19,716 nucleotides of DNA, from assembly GCA_964394845.1 (NCBI GenBank), contig CAYMZB010000014.1, forward strand, positions 1 to 19,716. The letters run 5' to 3'. Position numbers and translations under genes: made by a program. The notes beneath the pieces were generated by a model. It had not been told where the DNA came from, did not search any database, and saw nothing but the letters and a program-made list of their open reading frames with translations. Positions 1 through 5,807 of this stretch are shown here, one piece after another. The stretch's first letter is position 1; every line of letters starts with the position of its first letter. This DNA is from CAYMZB01 sp964394845 (GTDB lineage Bacteria > Patescibacteriota > Microgenomatia > Daviesbacterales > UBA10151).

Positions 1-62
1 CCGCATAATGCGCACGGCGGAGTCGCAATCCTCTTTTTGATTGTCTTTTTTATGTTTTTCAT
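1..62 (-). CDS. Possible 5' end of a gene running off the left edge
   Basis: An ATG on the minus strand at 62 opens a frame of 20 codons with no stop before the window edge (begins MKNIKKTIKK). It starts one base after the stop of the rhuM remnant, which would suit translational coupling. The outer half (about 1-30) is much more GC-rich and contains palindromic bits (CGCAT/ATGCG), so it could instead be a truncated palindromic repeat like the others in this window. No family can be assigned to 20 residues. Confidence 0.25.
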   Translation of the reverse strand, partial: MKNIKKTIKKRIATPPCALC

Positions 63-63
63 A

Positions 64-904
64 TTATTTCTTGCCTTTCTTCTTATCGATTTTTTTCTCA
101 ACGATCATTATTCGTTTTATAAGTTCTCTGTCAAAATCGGAAATATAGCTTCTGTCCTGTTCTTGGCGATATTTTTCATATTCACCCAAAGCCAATGCTT
201 CGGCAACTTCATGGCTCACTTTTCCAGCGTTATCAAGTATGTCCCGCTCGTTAAATTTCAGAAACGCATCCAGTTTTACTACCCAGTCCTTCATACGCAT
301 AAGAATCCCGCGATTCGCCTGCAATTCCGCATAGTCCAAATACATGGTTACGATTCTATTCAGATGATCAAGCTCTTTTTCGTTCAGATAGTTTTTAGCT
401 ATCACGACATCAGATTCTCGAATTTTACCCTTTGGAGAGTTTTTCCATACAGTAAGCCCCATATATGGCCGGATACTATTTGTTCTTTCGTGTATTATTT
501 CGGCGGCAGTTTTGCCTGTGATGGCAAAGTGGAGTTTAAATACGAAATTGCGTGGCTTGAGAGCTATTTATTCTGTATCCAACCGAAATAATCGCATCCA
601 AGTTATAGAATAGGGTTTTGTACTTTTTGCCGTCTTTGGCAGTATGTTCCAAAATGGAACTAACTGATTTTTTATTTAGCTCTCCGGTTTCAAATATATT
701 TTTTAAATGCTTGGTGATAGCGGGACGATTTACTCCAAAAAGTTCGGCAATTCTAACTTGAGTCAGCCAAACATTTTCATTATGAAGAAATATCTCCACT
801 TTTACTTTCCCATTCGGTGTTGTGTAAAGCAAAAACTCGGTAAACTCATTTTGTTTAATAATTTGCTTATTTTTTTTCATAGTTTTAACCTGTGCATTTT
901 TCAT
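64..904 (-). pseudogene. rhuM: RhuM-family protein, inactivated by an internal deletion
   Basis: Two minus-strand open pieces are halves of one RhuM-like protein (virulence RhuM family, a DNA-binding protein of unknown biochemical role often found near restriction and defence loci). The N-terminal piece (904 to 536) has the winged-helix-like segment with TQVRIAELFGVNRPAITKHL and the conserved NLDAIISVGYR...TQFRI, where it stops. The next piece picks up directly, in another frame, at KLHFAITGKTAAEIIHER and runs through MGLTVWKNSPKGKI, AKNYLNEKEL and SDFDREL to the normal end at 64. From memory of the family, about 80 codons between these points (starting WATQTLKEY in relatives) are missing, and the join is out of frame. 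A start at 880 preceded by AGG is as likely as 904. The family assignment is strong; whether the deletion is real or an assembly collapse is open. Confidence 0.8.
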
Positions 905-919
905 TCAGGTCATATTTAT

Positions 920-949
920 ACTTTAGAGCCAAACAATACCCAAAGTCAA
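920..949 (-). promoter_or_regulatory. Candidate promoter of the rhuM remnant
   Basis: On the minus strand TTGACT (949-944) is followed after 18 nt by TAAAGT (925-920). Transcription would start about 10 nt before the 904 start codon. An overlapping TATAAA nearby makes the exact -10 uncertain. Confidence 0.35.
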
Positions 950-983
950 GATAGATTTTATAAACCATAGGTGTCAATATATT

Positions 984-1015
984 CCCACCTCGGAGGTGGG
1001 ATCTTGAGGTGGGAT
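984..1015. repeat. Palindrome plus direct repeat in the intergenic region
   Basis: CCCACCT at 984-990 and AGGTGGG at 994-1000 form a 7-bp stem (8 bp with the flanking T/A) around a CGG loop. The 10-mer GAGGTGGGAT then occurs twice (993-1002 and 1006-1015). There is no T-run after the stem, so it is not a classical terminator. It lies between the rhuM remnant and the broken gene downstream, in about 200 bp (905-1105) that otherwise hold no gene. Confidence 0.6.
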
Positions 1016-1050
1016 TGGGATCAAGACCAGAGTAAAGTTTAGGGAGATTT

Positions 1051-1080
1051 AGTCCTTCGGCTTCGCTCAGGATCTTCGAG
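1051..1080. repeat. REP-like palindromic fragment
   Basis: Read on the minus strand this is GATCCTGAGCGAAGCCGAAG followed by GACT. It has the 'CCTGAGC..GAAGGA' layout seen again at 8650-8681 and inside gatB at 13269-13290. It has no hairpin with a T-tail. It is probably a partial copy of the dispersed palindromic family in this window. Confidence 0.5.
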
Positions 1081-1105
1081 ATATTTGGGGGAGAGGACTT
1101 AATAT

Positions 1106-1911
1106 CTAAAATTCTATTCTGTGTATTCTGTGGTAATAGTTACCCCGTTGATTTATCACTCTGCGATAAACTGAGTCTTCAATTCCTTTTTGTGTACTTG
1201 CTAAATCTGTATCAGTGTTAAAAGATAGAATTGTATCCCTACTTCCGCATTGCATGCTTGTTCTAAAGGCTTGTGTACTTTGTGGACCTTGATCAAACTC
1301 TAGATAAAGATATACAGAATGAACACCTCTTTTTACTTCATCATGGGCACGTACGATTTCTCGTTCTTCTTTATACTTTGCAGGCTTATAATCTTTACTA
1401 TGATGAGTAAAAAGATCTCCTCCGTTCGGGTGGGTATACGTAGATGAAGATCCTCTAGGAGGACTTACCTGGCGTAGAATCGTTTTTGTTGATTCTCTGT
1501 AGTGACTTATCGTTTCCTAGTCATATCCGACTCCTTCGCCTACTGTTACCGCCAAATATTGTTCTGCTTTTTGTGTTGCAGGTAATCGTCTTCCTCCTCC
1601 CCAAACATTAATAACTTCATTAAGCATAGTACTTAGTTTTAACTCTCTGTACCAATTCCATGTTGTTCGTAGTGCTTCTTGGACCTCAGGGCTTTGTAAA
1701 TCACGCCACATTTGTCTTGCTCTTGCCTTTGCTTCTTCTGACATTTTTTTTGATTGTTCTTCAGCACGATCACGCTCTAACCAGTTCATAACATAATCAG
1801 ACGATAACACTCTCAATAAAATTTATCAAGAGATCGATTTGTAACTATATTAGTATTTCCGGTAAATTGCCTTGCAAAGACAAATGCGAAATTCGTAATA
1901 GTTAATTTCAA
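1106..1911 (-). pseudogene. Unknown gene broken by an in-frame amber codon and a probable frameshift
   Basis: I do not recognise the family. A minus-strand frame from 1816 (TTG) gives 99 residues with a charged helix (WLERDRAEEQSKKMSEEAKA) and ends in TAG at 1519-1517. The same frame continues open for 136 more codons, from ETISHYREST to YYHRIHRIEF, and ends in TAG at 1106. This second part has no ATG, GTG or TTG until residue 88, so it is not a separate gene. Upstream, another frame from a TTG at 1911 reads KLTITNFAFVFARQ...IVTNRSLDKF and would join the 99-residue part if the T4 tract at 1818-1821 had one more T. The simplest reading is one gene of about 265 codons with a one-base loss and a nonsense mutation. 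The amber junction is seen directly; the upstream join is inferred. Readthrough or a sequencing error would be alternatives. Confidence 0.5.
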
Positions 1912-1923
1912 TGGTATATAATT

Positions 1924-1929
1924 ATTATA
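1924..1929 (-). promoter_or_regulatory. TATAAT -10 element upstream of the broken unknown gene
   Basis: A perfect TATAAT lies on the minus strand 12 nt before the candidate TTG start at 1911. No good -35 is visible at the usual distance; that position is inside the adjacent palindrome. Confidence 0.3.
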
Positions 1930-1931
1930 GT

Positions 1932-1980
1932 GGAAGATTGCCGCGGGACGTACCAAATGGTACATCCCTCGCAATGACAA
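1932..1980. repeat. REP-like palindrome (TGTCATTGCGAG..GCGGCAATCTTCC type)
   Basis: Read on the minus strand, an outer stem ATTGC/GCAAT encloses GGGATGTACC and GGTACGTCCC (10 bp with one G-T type pair) around a tiny loop. The ends, TGTCATT...ATCTTCC, match the ends of the repeats that frame the GIY-YIG gene at 8695. It begins 8 nt after the stop of the TPR membrane protein, so it could also shape the 3' end of that mRNA. Confidence 0.7.
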
Positions 1981-1987
1981 TTTTTGC

Positions 1988-3598
1988 TTACGGTTTATTT
2001 GCTTCCAGCAGGCCTTGTTTTGCCATTTCGTTATTTGGGTCAAAGGTTAAAATCTTGGTAAAAATTTCTTTTGCTTTGTCTTTGTTTCCCATTATTAAAT
2101 TAACAAGCCCGAGATTATGTTTTAGATTAAGGTTCCCGGGATTAATTAATATTGCTTTCTGGAGATTTTCAACGGCTAAATCAAACTTTTTTTGTTCAAA
2201 ATAAATGGCTGCCATATTTTGATAAGATTGCCAAAGGTTGGGGTTAAATTTAAGGGCATCTTGGTAATTTTCTAAAGCCTTATCTGAATCCCCAAGTTCA
2301 CGGTAAGTATTTGCTAAATTGTGATAAGCATCGCCGTAACCAGGCTTTAATTCAATGGCTTTTTGGAATTCTCTCAGGGCAGCTTGTTTATCCCCGGCTC
2401 TTCCATAAACATCCCCCAAATTATTATGAGCATTAGGAGAAGAAGGGGAAGTTTTGCCTGTGGCTATCCAAAGGTTGTCTTCATTTTTCCAGTCAATATT
2501 CCTAATGATAGTTCTGATGGACAGTGAGATTATTACTAGCACAAATAAGGTATAGGTTATGTGTCTAAGCTTGGGATATTGGCATAGCTTATTAATCCCA
2601 ATTCCTACTAAAGCTAAAATCCCTATCATGGGTAGGTATAAATATCTTTCAGCCACTACCCAGTTTAATCTAAAAGGAGTTAAGGTAGGGGAGAGAGTGA
2701 TTAAAAAAAATGCAAGCCAAAAAAAGATAAAACTGTTTTTCTTAAAACTAATAAAGATTATAGCAGCAAAGATTAGGGTAATTAGAAATCTTACTGCGAA
2801 TTGAAGTTGACTAAATGTTAGTTCTGAATGATAAAGAGTCAGGTTTTTGGGGAAAAAGATCAGCTCAAAGTAAGAAGTTAGCGCAGTGGGAATCAGCAAC
2901 AGCGGGTTGTCTATGCCCCTTTCCGAATAATGGGTGGATTGTAAGGTAGTTTCGCGTTCCGGCAAGCTATTTAAAGTAATTAGCGCAAAAACTACTGACA
3001 GCAGTAAGAAAGGAACAGTTTTTAGGTAGTTTTTTTTGAGGTTTCCAAAGCTAACTTCATAAAGCGGAAAGATTAAAAAAAGCAATAAAGGCATTTGCGG
3101 ATGAGACATGAAGGATAGGAGATAGGAGATAAGAGATAAGAGATAGAAACGGCTTTTTCTTACAGGTAAAATGTAGAATAAAAAAGATAAAAGAAAGAAA
3201 AAGGCATATTGGGGATAACTACCACCGGAGATCCAAACAACAGCTTCGGAAATTACCGGATGAACGGCAAATATTGCAGCTACAAAAAGAGCTAACTTCT
3301 TGGTAGATAAAAGCTTAAGTATAAAATAGATCAAGAAAACTGAGCCAATATGAAAAAAGATGTTAATTAATCTAAAGTAAATTGGGTTTAATCCACCAAT
3401 ATGAAACATTAGCCAATATAAAAATGGACGGATAAAGCCAAAAGGATTTTTGAAAATATTATTGAAACTACTTAGATAAGGATTTTGGACTATTTCAGCA
3501 ATATCATCCGAAAGAAAAGCATTATTTAAAGAATTAGCATATGTAATCAGAATAAGGATCAATAAAAGAAGAAAAGCAGGCCAGGGTTTTTTAATCAC
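1988..3598 (-). CDS. Membrane glycosyltransferase-like protein with C-terminal TPR repeats (TMTC-like)
   Basis: This 536-residue protein has about 385 residues of multiple membrane segments and then four tandem TPRs from about residue 390 (AHNNLGDVYGRAGDKQAALR, then three more units) to near the end. The first transmembrane segment (residues 8-22) is followed by an Asp-Asp pair (D31, D32) in NAFLSDD, the place of the catalytic acidic residue in GT-C enzymes. This layout recalls the TMTC-type/PMT-like O-mannosyltransferases, which use a lipid-linked sugar outside the membrane while TPRs bind the acceptor. The family is inferred from architecture; the substrate is unknown. The start is a GTG; a GAGG overlaps it too closely to act as a normal ribosome site, so a TTG at codon 13 is possible. 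It follows the LysM gene by 17 nt, probably one operon. A 7-bp tandem array lies in its coding sequence. Confidence 0.75.
   Translation of the reverse strand: MIKKPWPAFLLLLILILITYANSLNNAFLSDDIAEIVQNPYLSSFNNIFKNPFGFIRPFLYWLMFHIGGLNPIYFRLINIFFHIGSVFLIYFILKLLSTKKLALFVAAIFAVHPVISEAVVWISGGSYPQYAFFFLLSFLFYILPVRKSRFYLLSLISYLLSFMSHPQMPLLLFLIFPLYEVSFGNLKKNYLKTVPFLLLSVVFALITLNSLPERETTLQSTHYSERGIDNPLLLIPTALTSYFELIFFPKNLTLYHSELTFSQLQFAVRFLITLIFAAIIFISFKKNSFIFFWLAFFLITLSPTLTPFRLNWVVAERYLYLPMIGILALVGIGINKLCQYPKLRHITYTLFVLVIISLSIRTIIRNIDWKNEDNLWIATGKTSPSSPNAHNNLGDVYGRAGDKQAALREFQKAIELKPGYGDAYHNLANTYRELGDSDKALENYQDALKFNPNLWQSYQNMAAIYFEQKKFDLAVENLQKAILINPGNLNLKHNLGLVNLIMGNKDKAKEIFTKILTFDPNNEMAKQGLLEANKP
3114..3148. 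repeat. Heptanucleotide tandem array (5 copies) inside the TPR membrane protein gene
   Basis: Five head-to-tail 7-mers: GATAGGA, GATAGGA, GATAAGA, GATAAGA, GATAGAA. It encodes part of a membrane helix (FYLLSLISYLLSF). Because 7 is not a multiple of 3, gain or loss of one unit would shift the reading frame. Confidence 0.85.
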
Positions 3599-3615
3599 CT
3601 CAAAAGTATACTAAA

Positions 3616-4305
3616 TTAACGGGGGATAGTTAAGACCATGCCTGGTTCAATCAGGTCCGGGTTTGAAATATTGTTTGCTTTGGCAATCTTTTCAAAAGCC
3701 ATTATATCCCCATAACTCCTGCCGGCTATTTTGGAAAGCCAGTCCCCCTCAACTACGGTGTAGGTATTTCCTTCAATTTTTTCTCCCCAGATAGTAGTAT
3801 TGCCTCCGCCTGTTCCAATACCCGAGATTGCATTCGGTGTTGGAGAAGCTTCCATTGACGGTGAACTTGCAGGTGTGGGACTTGTCATTGCTATTTCTTC
3901 CGTTAACTTTGGTATCTCAATAACTTGACCTACAACAATTATATTAACATCACTCAAATTGTTAGCTTTGGCAATTTCAGAGAATTTATCCCCGTTTTTG
4001 TAATATTTTTCTGCAATTAAAAATAGCGTATCCCCTTCTTTTACAGTGTATTTACCGGGAAGTTGATTTGAGGTAACATCTTGCTGTTGATTCTGTTCAG
4101 CTTGTTGAGCAGGACCTAAGCTAGACTTACTTTTACTGAAATAATTGAAAACAAGTATGCCGACAACTAAAATAATAAGTGCTCCTAAAACCATGCTAAG
4201 TCTGGATTGGTTAGAATTAATATTGTTTTCTATTTTACTCAGGTAATCAGTAGTCTGAGGAGTAGAAACTTTTTTACTTATTTTCTCGAGAGCTTTTCTT
4301 GCCAT
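3616..4305 (-). CDS. Membrane-anchored protein with two LysM domains
   Basis: LysM domains bind N-acetylglucosamine-containing glycans such as peptidoglycan. This 229-residue protein has a basic N-terminal tail of about 36 residues, one transmembrane segment at about 37-55 (MVLGALIILVVGILVFNY), a Q-rich linker, a LysM at about 86-132 (YTVKEGDTLFLIAEKYY...VGQVIEIP), a Pro/Ser/Thr-rich linker (about 141-160), and a second LysM at about 182-228 (YTVVEGDWLSKIAGRSYGD...GMVLTIP). The topology suggests a cytoplasmic tail with both LysM domains outside. There is no enzymatic domain. It is the first gene of an operon with the TPR glycosyltransferase-like protein, so a role in cell-surface polymer work is a reasonable inference. 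Confidence 0.85.
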   Translation of the reverse strand: MARKALEKISKKVSTPQTTDYLSKIENNINSNQSRLSMVLGALIILVVGILVFNYFSKSKSSLGPAQQAEQNQQQDVTSNQLPGKYTVKEGDTLFLIAEKYYKNGDKFSEIAKANNLSDVNIIVVGQVIEIPKLTEEIAMTSPTPASSPSMEASPTPNAISGIGTGGGNTTIWGEKIEGNTYTVVEGDWLSKIAGRSYGDIMAFEKIAKANNISNPDLIEPGMVLTIPR

Positions 4306-4312
4306 TTTTTTG

Positions 4313-4318
4313 AAGATA
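4313..4318 (-). promoter_or_regulatory. -10 element of the LysM gene, leaderless layout
   Basis: TATCTT on the minus strand ends 7 nt before the ATG at 4305, so transcription would start at or next to the start codon. No ribosome site is visible. The -35 is weak. Confidence 0.4.
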
Positions 4319-4366
4319 GTTTAGGAGGCAGGTTTAACTAGTTCTTTTTAATCGAATACGAATAAA

Positions 4367-4395
4367 TTGTCAAGGGGGGAAATGTCTGATAGAAT
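4367..4395 (+). promoter_or_regulatory. tRNA-Asp promoter
   Basis: TTGTCA at 4367-4372 and TAGAAT at 4390-4395 are separated by exactly 17 nt. The predicted transcription start is about 4402, three nt before the mature tRNA. Confidence 0.75.
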
Positions 4396-4404
4396 ATTTG
4401 TCTT

Positions 4405-4478
4405 GGGGCCGTAGCTCAGTTGGTTAGAGCGATTCCTTGTCAAGGAATAGGTCGCGGGTTCGAGTCCCGTCGGTCCCG
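4405..4478 (+). tRNA. tRNA-Asp (anticodon GTC)
   Basis: Full cloverleaf. The acceptor stem GGGGCCG/CGGTCCC has one G-T pair, and the D arm is GCTC...GAGC. The anticodon stem ATTCC/GGAAT carries the loop TTGTCAA with anticodon GTC. The T arm is GCGGG-TTCGAGT-CCCGT. Discriminator G73 fits tRNA-Asp. CCA is not encoded, so a CCA-adding enzyme is needed. A palindromic repeat starts at the very next base. Confidence 0.95.
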
Positions 4479-4550
4479 CTACAATCAGTTCTGCAGAACA
4501 GAATGATTGTAGCGAGCCACGTTCATGAGCGAAGCGAACTGAACTGTGGC
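4479..4550. repeat. Two-hairpin palindromic element abutting tRNA-Asp
   Basis: Hairpin A: CTACAATCA (4479-4487) pairs with TGATTGTAG (4504-4512) and encloses the palindrome GTTCTGCAGAAC. Hairpin B: GCCAC-GTTCA (4516-4525) pairs with TGAAC-t-GTGGC (4540-4550). Hairpin B contains CACGTTCATGA, GCGAAGCGA, ACTGAAC. The same CACGTTCATGA and ACTGAAC, and the same ACAATCA/TGATTGT stem, recur beside the second GIY-YIG gene at 9001-9088. The element ends just before the promoter of the first GIY-YIG gene. Confidence 0.85.
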
Positions 4551-4553
4551 CGC

Positions 4554-4559
4554 CATAAT
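4554..4559 (+). promoter_or_regulatory. -10 element of GIY-YIG gene 1, leaderless layout
   Basis: CATAAT lies 6 nt before the ATG at 4566. This supports 4566 as the start over an upstream ATG that would put the tRNA inside the protein. No clear -35 is visible. Confidence 0.4.
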
Positions 4560-4565
4560 TATTTT

Positions 4566-4820
4566 ATGTTTTATTACTTCTACATTCTTAAAAGCAAAAA
4601 GAATGAACATTTATATCTAGGTTATACTCCTAACCTAAAAGAACGCATTAAATCCCACAACAATGGTGAAAATAAAGCCACAAAACCAAATATTCCATAT
4701 GAATTGATCTTCTTTTCTGGTTTTAAGAATAAAGCAGATGCGTTAGAATGTGAGAAGTATTTTAAAACAACAGCAGGTTGGAGACGAATACACAAAATGT
4801 TAGAAAATTACCTTAAATAA
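4566..4820 (+). CDS. Single-domain GIY-YIG nuclease-like protein
   Basis: This 84-residue protein consists of one GIY-YIG domain, the fold of UvrC's N-terminal nuclease, many homing endonucleases, and the small YhbQ/UPF0213-type proteins. It has FYILKS at residues 5-10 (GIY position), YLGYT at about 17-21 (YIG position), LKERIKSHN with the catalytic-type Arg, and ALECEKYFKT with the metal-binding Glu. The start was chosen because the frame upstream reads through tRNA-Asp and the palindromic repeat. It follows the two-hairpin element by 15 nt. Such stand-alone proteins have no settled function; the repeat linkage here suggests a role in spreading or processing the repeats, which is inference. 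Confidence 0.85.
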   Translation: MFYYFYILKSKKNEHLYLGYTPNLKERIKSHNNGENKATKPNIPYELIFFSGFKNKADALECEKYFKTTAGWRRIHKMLENYLK

Positions 4821-4841
4821 TAAATTTTGAGCTAAATAGGA

Positions 4842-5146
4842 TTGATTAGTGGCGTGTGGTTAGGTAGAAACCTTTGGTGGACGAATAACGATAATAATTA
4901 TAAACCTTTTGTACCAAGTGAACAGGAATGTAGTAGAGATTTTAAAGAAGGAATTACTAGACAAGTAGATCTAATGAAGGTACGAGGCGAACCAACTAGG
5001 GTGGGTATGCTTGGAGATGTTGTAATGTTTTATTATCGCACTAATTCAAACCATGATGTTGGATGTGCTATGATTTTGATAAAGATGGCAAGCTTCATTT
5101 TATTCGCATATCCCGGCCATCTATGGTAATATTTATACATGAATAA
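4842..5146 (+). pseudogene. Small unknown gene with a one-base frameshift near its 3' end
   Basis: I do not recognise the family. The frame from TTG 4842 (or GTG 4854) reads GVWLGRNLWWTNNDNNY...RGEPTRVGMLGDVVMFYYRT and ends at 5129 with an unconvincing tail. At the T4 tract 5074-5077 a shift by one base opens a much better C-terminus, FDKDGKLHFIRISRPSMV and then IFIHE, ending TAA at 5144-5146. That end overlaps the start of the next gene by 8 nt (ATGAATAA), as coupled genes often do. The restored protein would be 101 residues. A real one-base loss, a sequencing error or slippage are all possible. The N-terminus may also be truncated, since no good start or ribosome site is seen. Confidence 0.55.
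5103..5132 (+). promoter_or_regulatory. Promoter of the toxin-antitoxin pair, leaderless layout
   Basis: TTCGCA (5103-5108), an 18-nt spacer, and an extended -10, TG-G-TAATAT (TAATAT at 5127-5132). The -10 ends 6 nt before the ATG at 5139. The htpX promoter has the same TTCGCA-18-extended -10 plan. Confidence 0.45.
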
Positions 5147-5414
5147 GAATTTAATTACTCAAGATCCAGAAATTTTAGGTGGAAAACCAATTATTGCAGG
5201 TACAAGGATGTCTATTGAAGTCATCCTTGAATTTCTGGCAGGAGGAATGGAAATTAAAGAAATGCTGAGAGAATATTCATTTCTCAGCAGAGAGCAAATT
5301 CAGGCAGCAATTCAATACGCTGCAGAAAAGGTAGGGAGCAAAAAGACTTTTCCAGTCAAGCCAGATGATATAAAACCTCAAGCTACTCTACATGAAATTC
5401 GTCGCAGACGTTAA
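5139..5414 (+). CDS. DUF433 antitoxin-like protein
   Basis: This 91-residue protein matches the DUF433 pattern: ITQDPEILGGKPIIAGTRMS (conserved GG.P...GTR), then a helical region (EVILEFLAGGMEIKEMLREY, then FLSREQIQAAIQYA). DUF433 proteins contain a winged-helix-like fold and are typically the antitoxin partner of PIN-like DUF5615 toxins, which is what follows here with a 23-nt overlap. The basic C-terminus ends in RRRR and could contact DNA or the toxin. The module probably has its own promoter within the end of the preceding gene. Confidence 0.85.
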   Translation: MNKNLITQDPEILGGKPIIAGTRMSIEVILEFLAGGMEIKEMLREYSFLSREQIQAAIQYAAEKVGSKKTFPVKPDDIKPQATLHEIRRRR

Positions 5415-5760
5415 TATCGCTCAGAAAGTAACTAGACTCCTTCGTCGAGCTGGACATGATGTTGTAGATGTTAAGAAACTAGATCCTAAAACTGCAGATA
5501 CTGAAATAATAAAATTAGCTCGCGAAGAAAGTAGAATTATCCTTACCCATGATAAGGATTTTTTAGGATTGACAAAGTTTCCTGAATACCAGGTTGGTAT
5601 TATAGTAATCCGTTTGAATATCCAGAGCGCTTCTCACCATTACAAAAAACTAATTGAACTATTAGAAAAACAAACTGAAAATGTACTAAACTCTTCTTTA
5701 ACTATACTTACAGAAGAAGTTGTTGATTCACATCCGTACATTTTTCTTCAGTCAACCTGA
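5392..5760 (+). CDS. DUF5615 PIN-like toxin, putative ribonuclease
   Basis: This 122-residue PIN-like protein (Mut7-C/DUF5615 group) has the first catalytic-type Asp in KFVADVNI (D6) and the second acidic cluster in ILTHDKDFLGL (D54, D56). GIIVIRL follows, a typical core strand of the fold. Proteins of this group act as RNA-cleaving toxins held by DUF433 partners. The start lies inside the DUF433 gene, so translation is coupled. Activity is inferred from residues only. Confidence 0.85.
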   Translation: MKFVADVNIAQKVTRLLRRAGHDVVDVKKLDPKTADTEIIKLAREESRIILTHDKDFLGLTKFPEYQVGIIVIRLNIQSASHHYKKLIELLEKQTENVLNSSLTILTEEVVDSHPYIFLQST

Positions 5761-5784
5761 AAAAGTTGCATAGTCTGATCTTTG

Positions 5785-5790
5785 TATAAT
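5785..5790 (+). promoter_or_regulatory. TATAAT -10 element before polX
   Basis: A perfect TATAAT lies 17 nt before the polX ATG, giving a predicted leader of about 11 nt. The best -35 match (TTGCAT at 5766) is only 13 nt upstream, so only the -10 is well supported. Confidence 0.4.
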
Positions 5791-5807
5791 AAACTGTTGA
5801 GAACAGA

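Noticed and set aside
1517..1519. Genome-wide recoding of UAG or UGA
   Set aside because: Other genes in the window end normally in TAG (polX, lemA, dnaE) and TGA (htpX, obg, gatA, gatB), so the amber here is local.
1813..2043. A 76-codon minus-strand frame starting inside the TPR gene
   Set aside because: Its first half is an alternative frame of the TPR gene and the palindromic repeat. Only the last 33 codons look like protein, and these are assigned to the broken gene at 1106-1911.
1911..2204. Plus-strand frame of 97 codons across the end of the TPR gene
   Set aside because: It runs antisense to four clear TPR units and through a palindrome. No family resemblance.
3114..3148. CRISPR array
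   Set aside because: The 7-bp units are directly adjacent without spacers. No cas genes are in the window, and no other array-like stretch was seen.
4437..4565. An upstream ATG would extend GIY-YIG protein 1 by 43 residues
   Set aside because: The extension would be encoded by the 3' part of tRNA-Asp and the palindromic repeat. The GIY-YIG domain starts at the ATG at 4566, which has a -10 box at the usual distance.
5074..5077. Programmed -1 ribosomal frameshift
   Set aside because: No X-XXY-YYZ slippery heptamer or clear downstream pseudoknot is visible. A lost base or sequence error is simpler.
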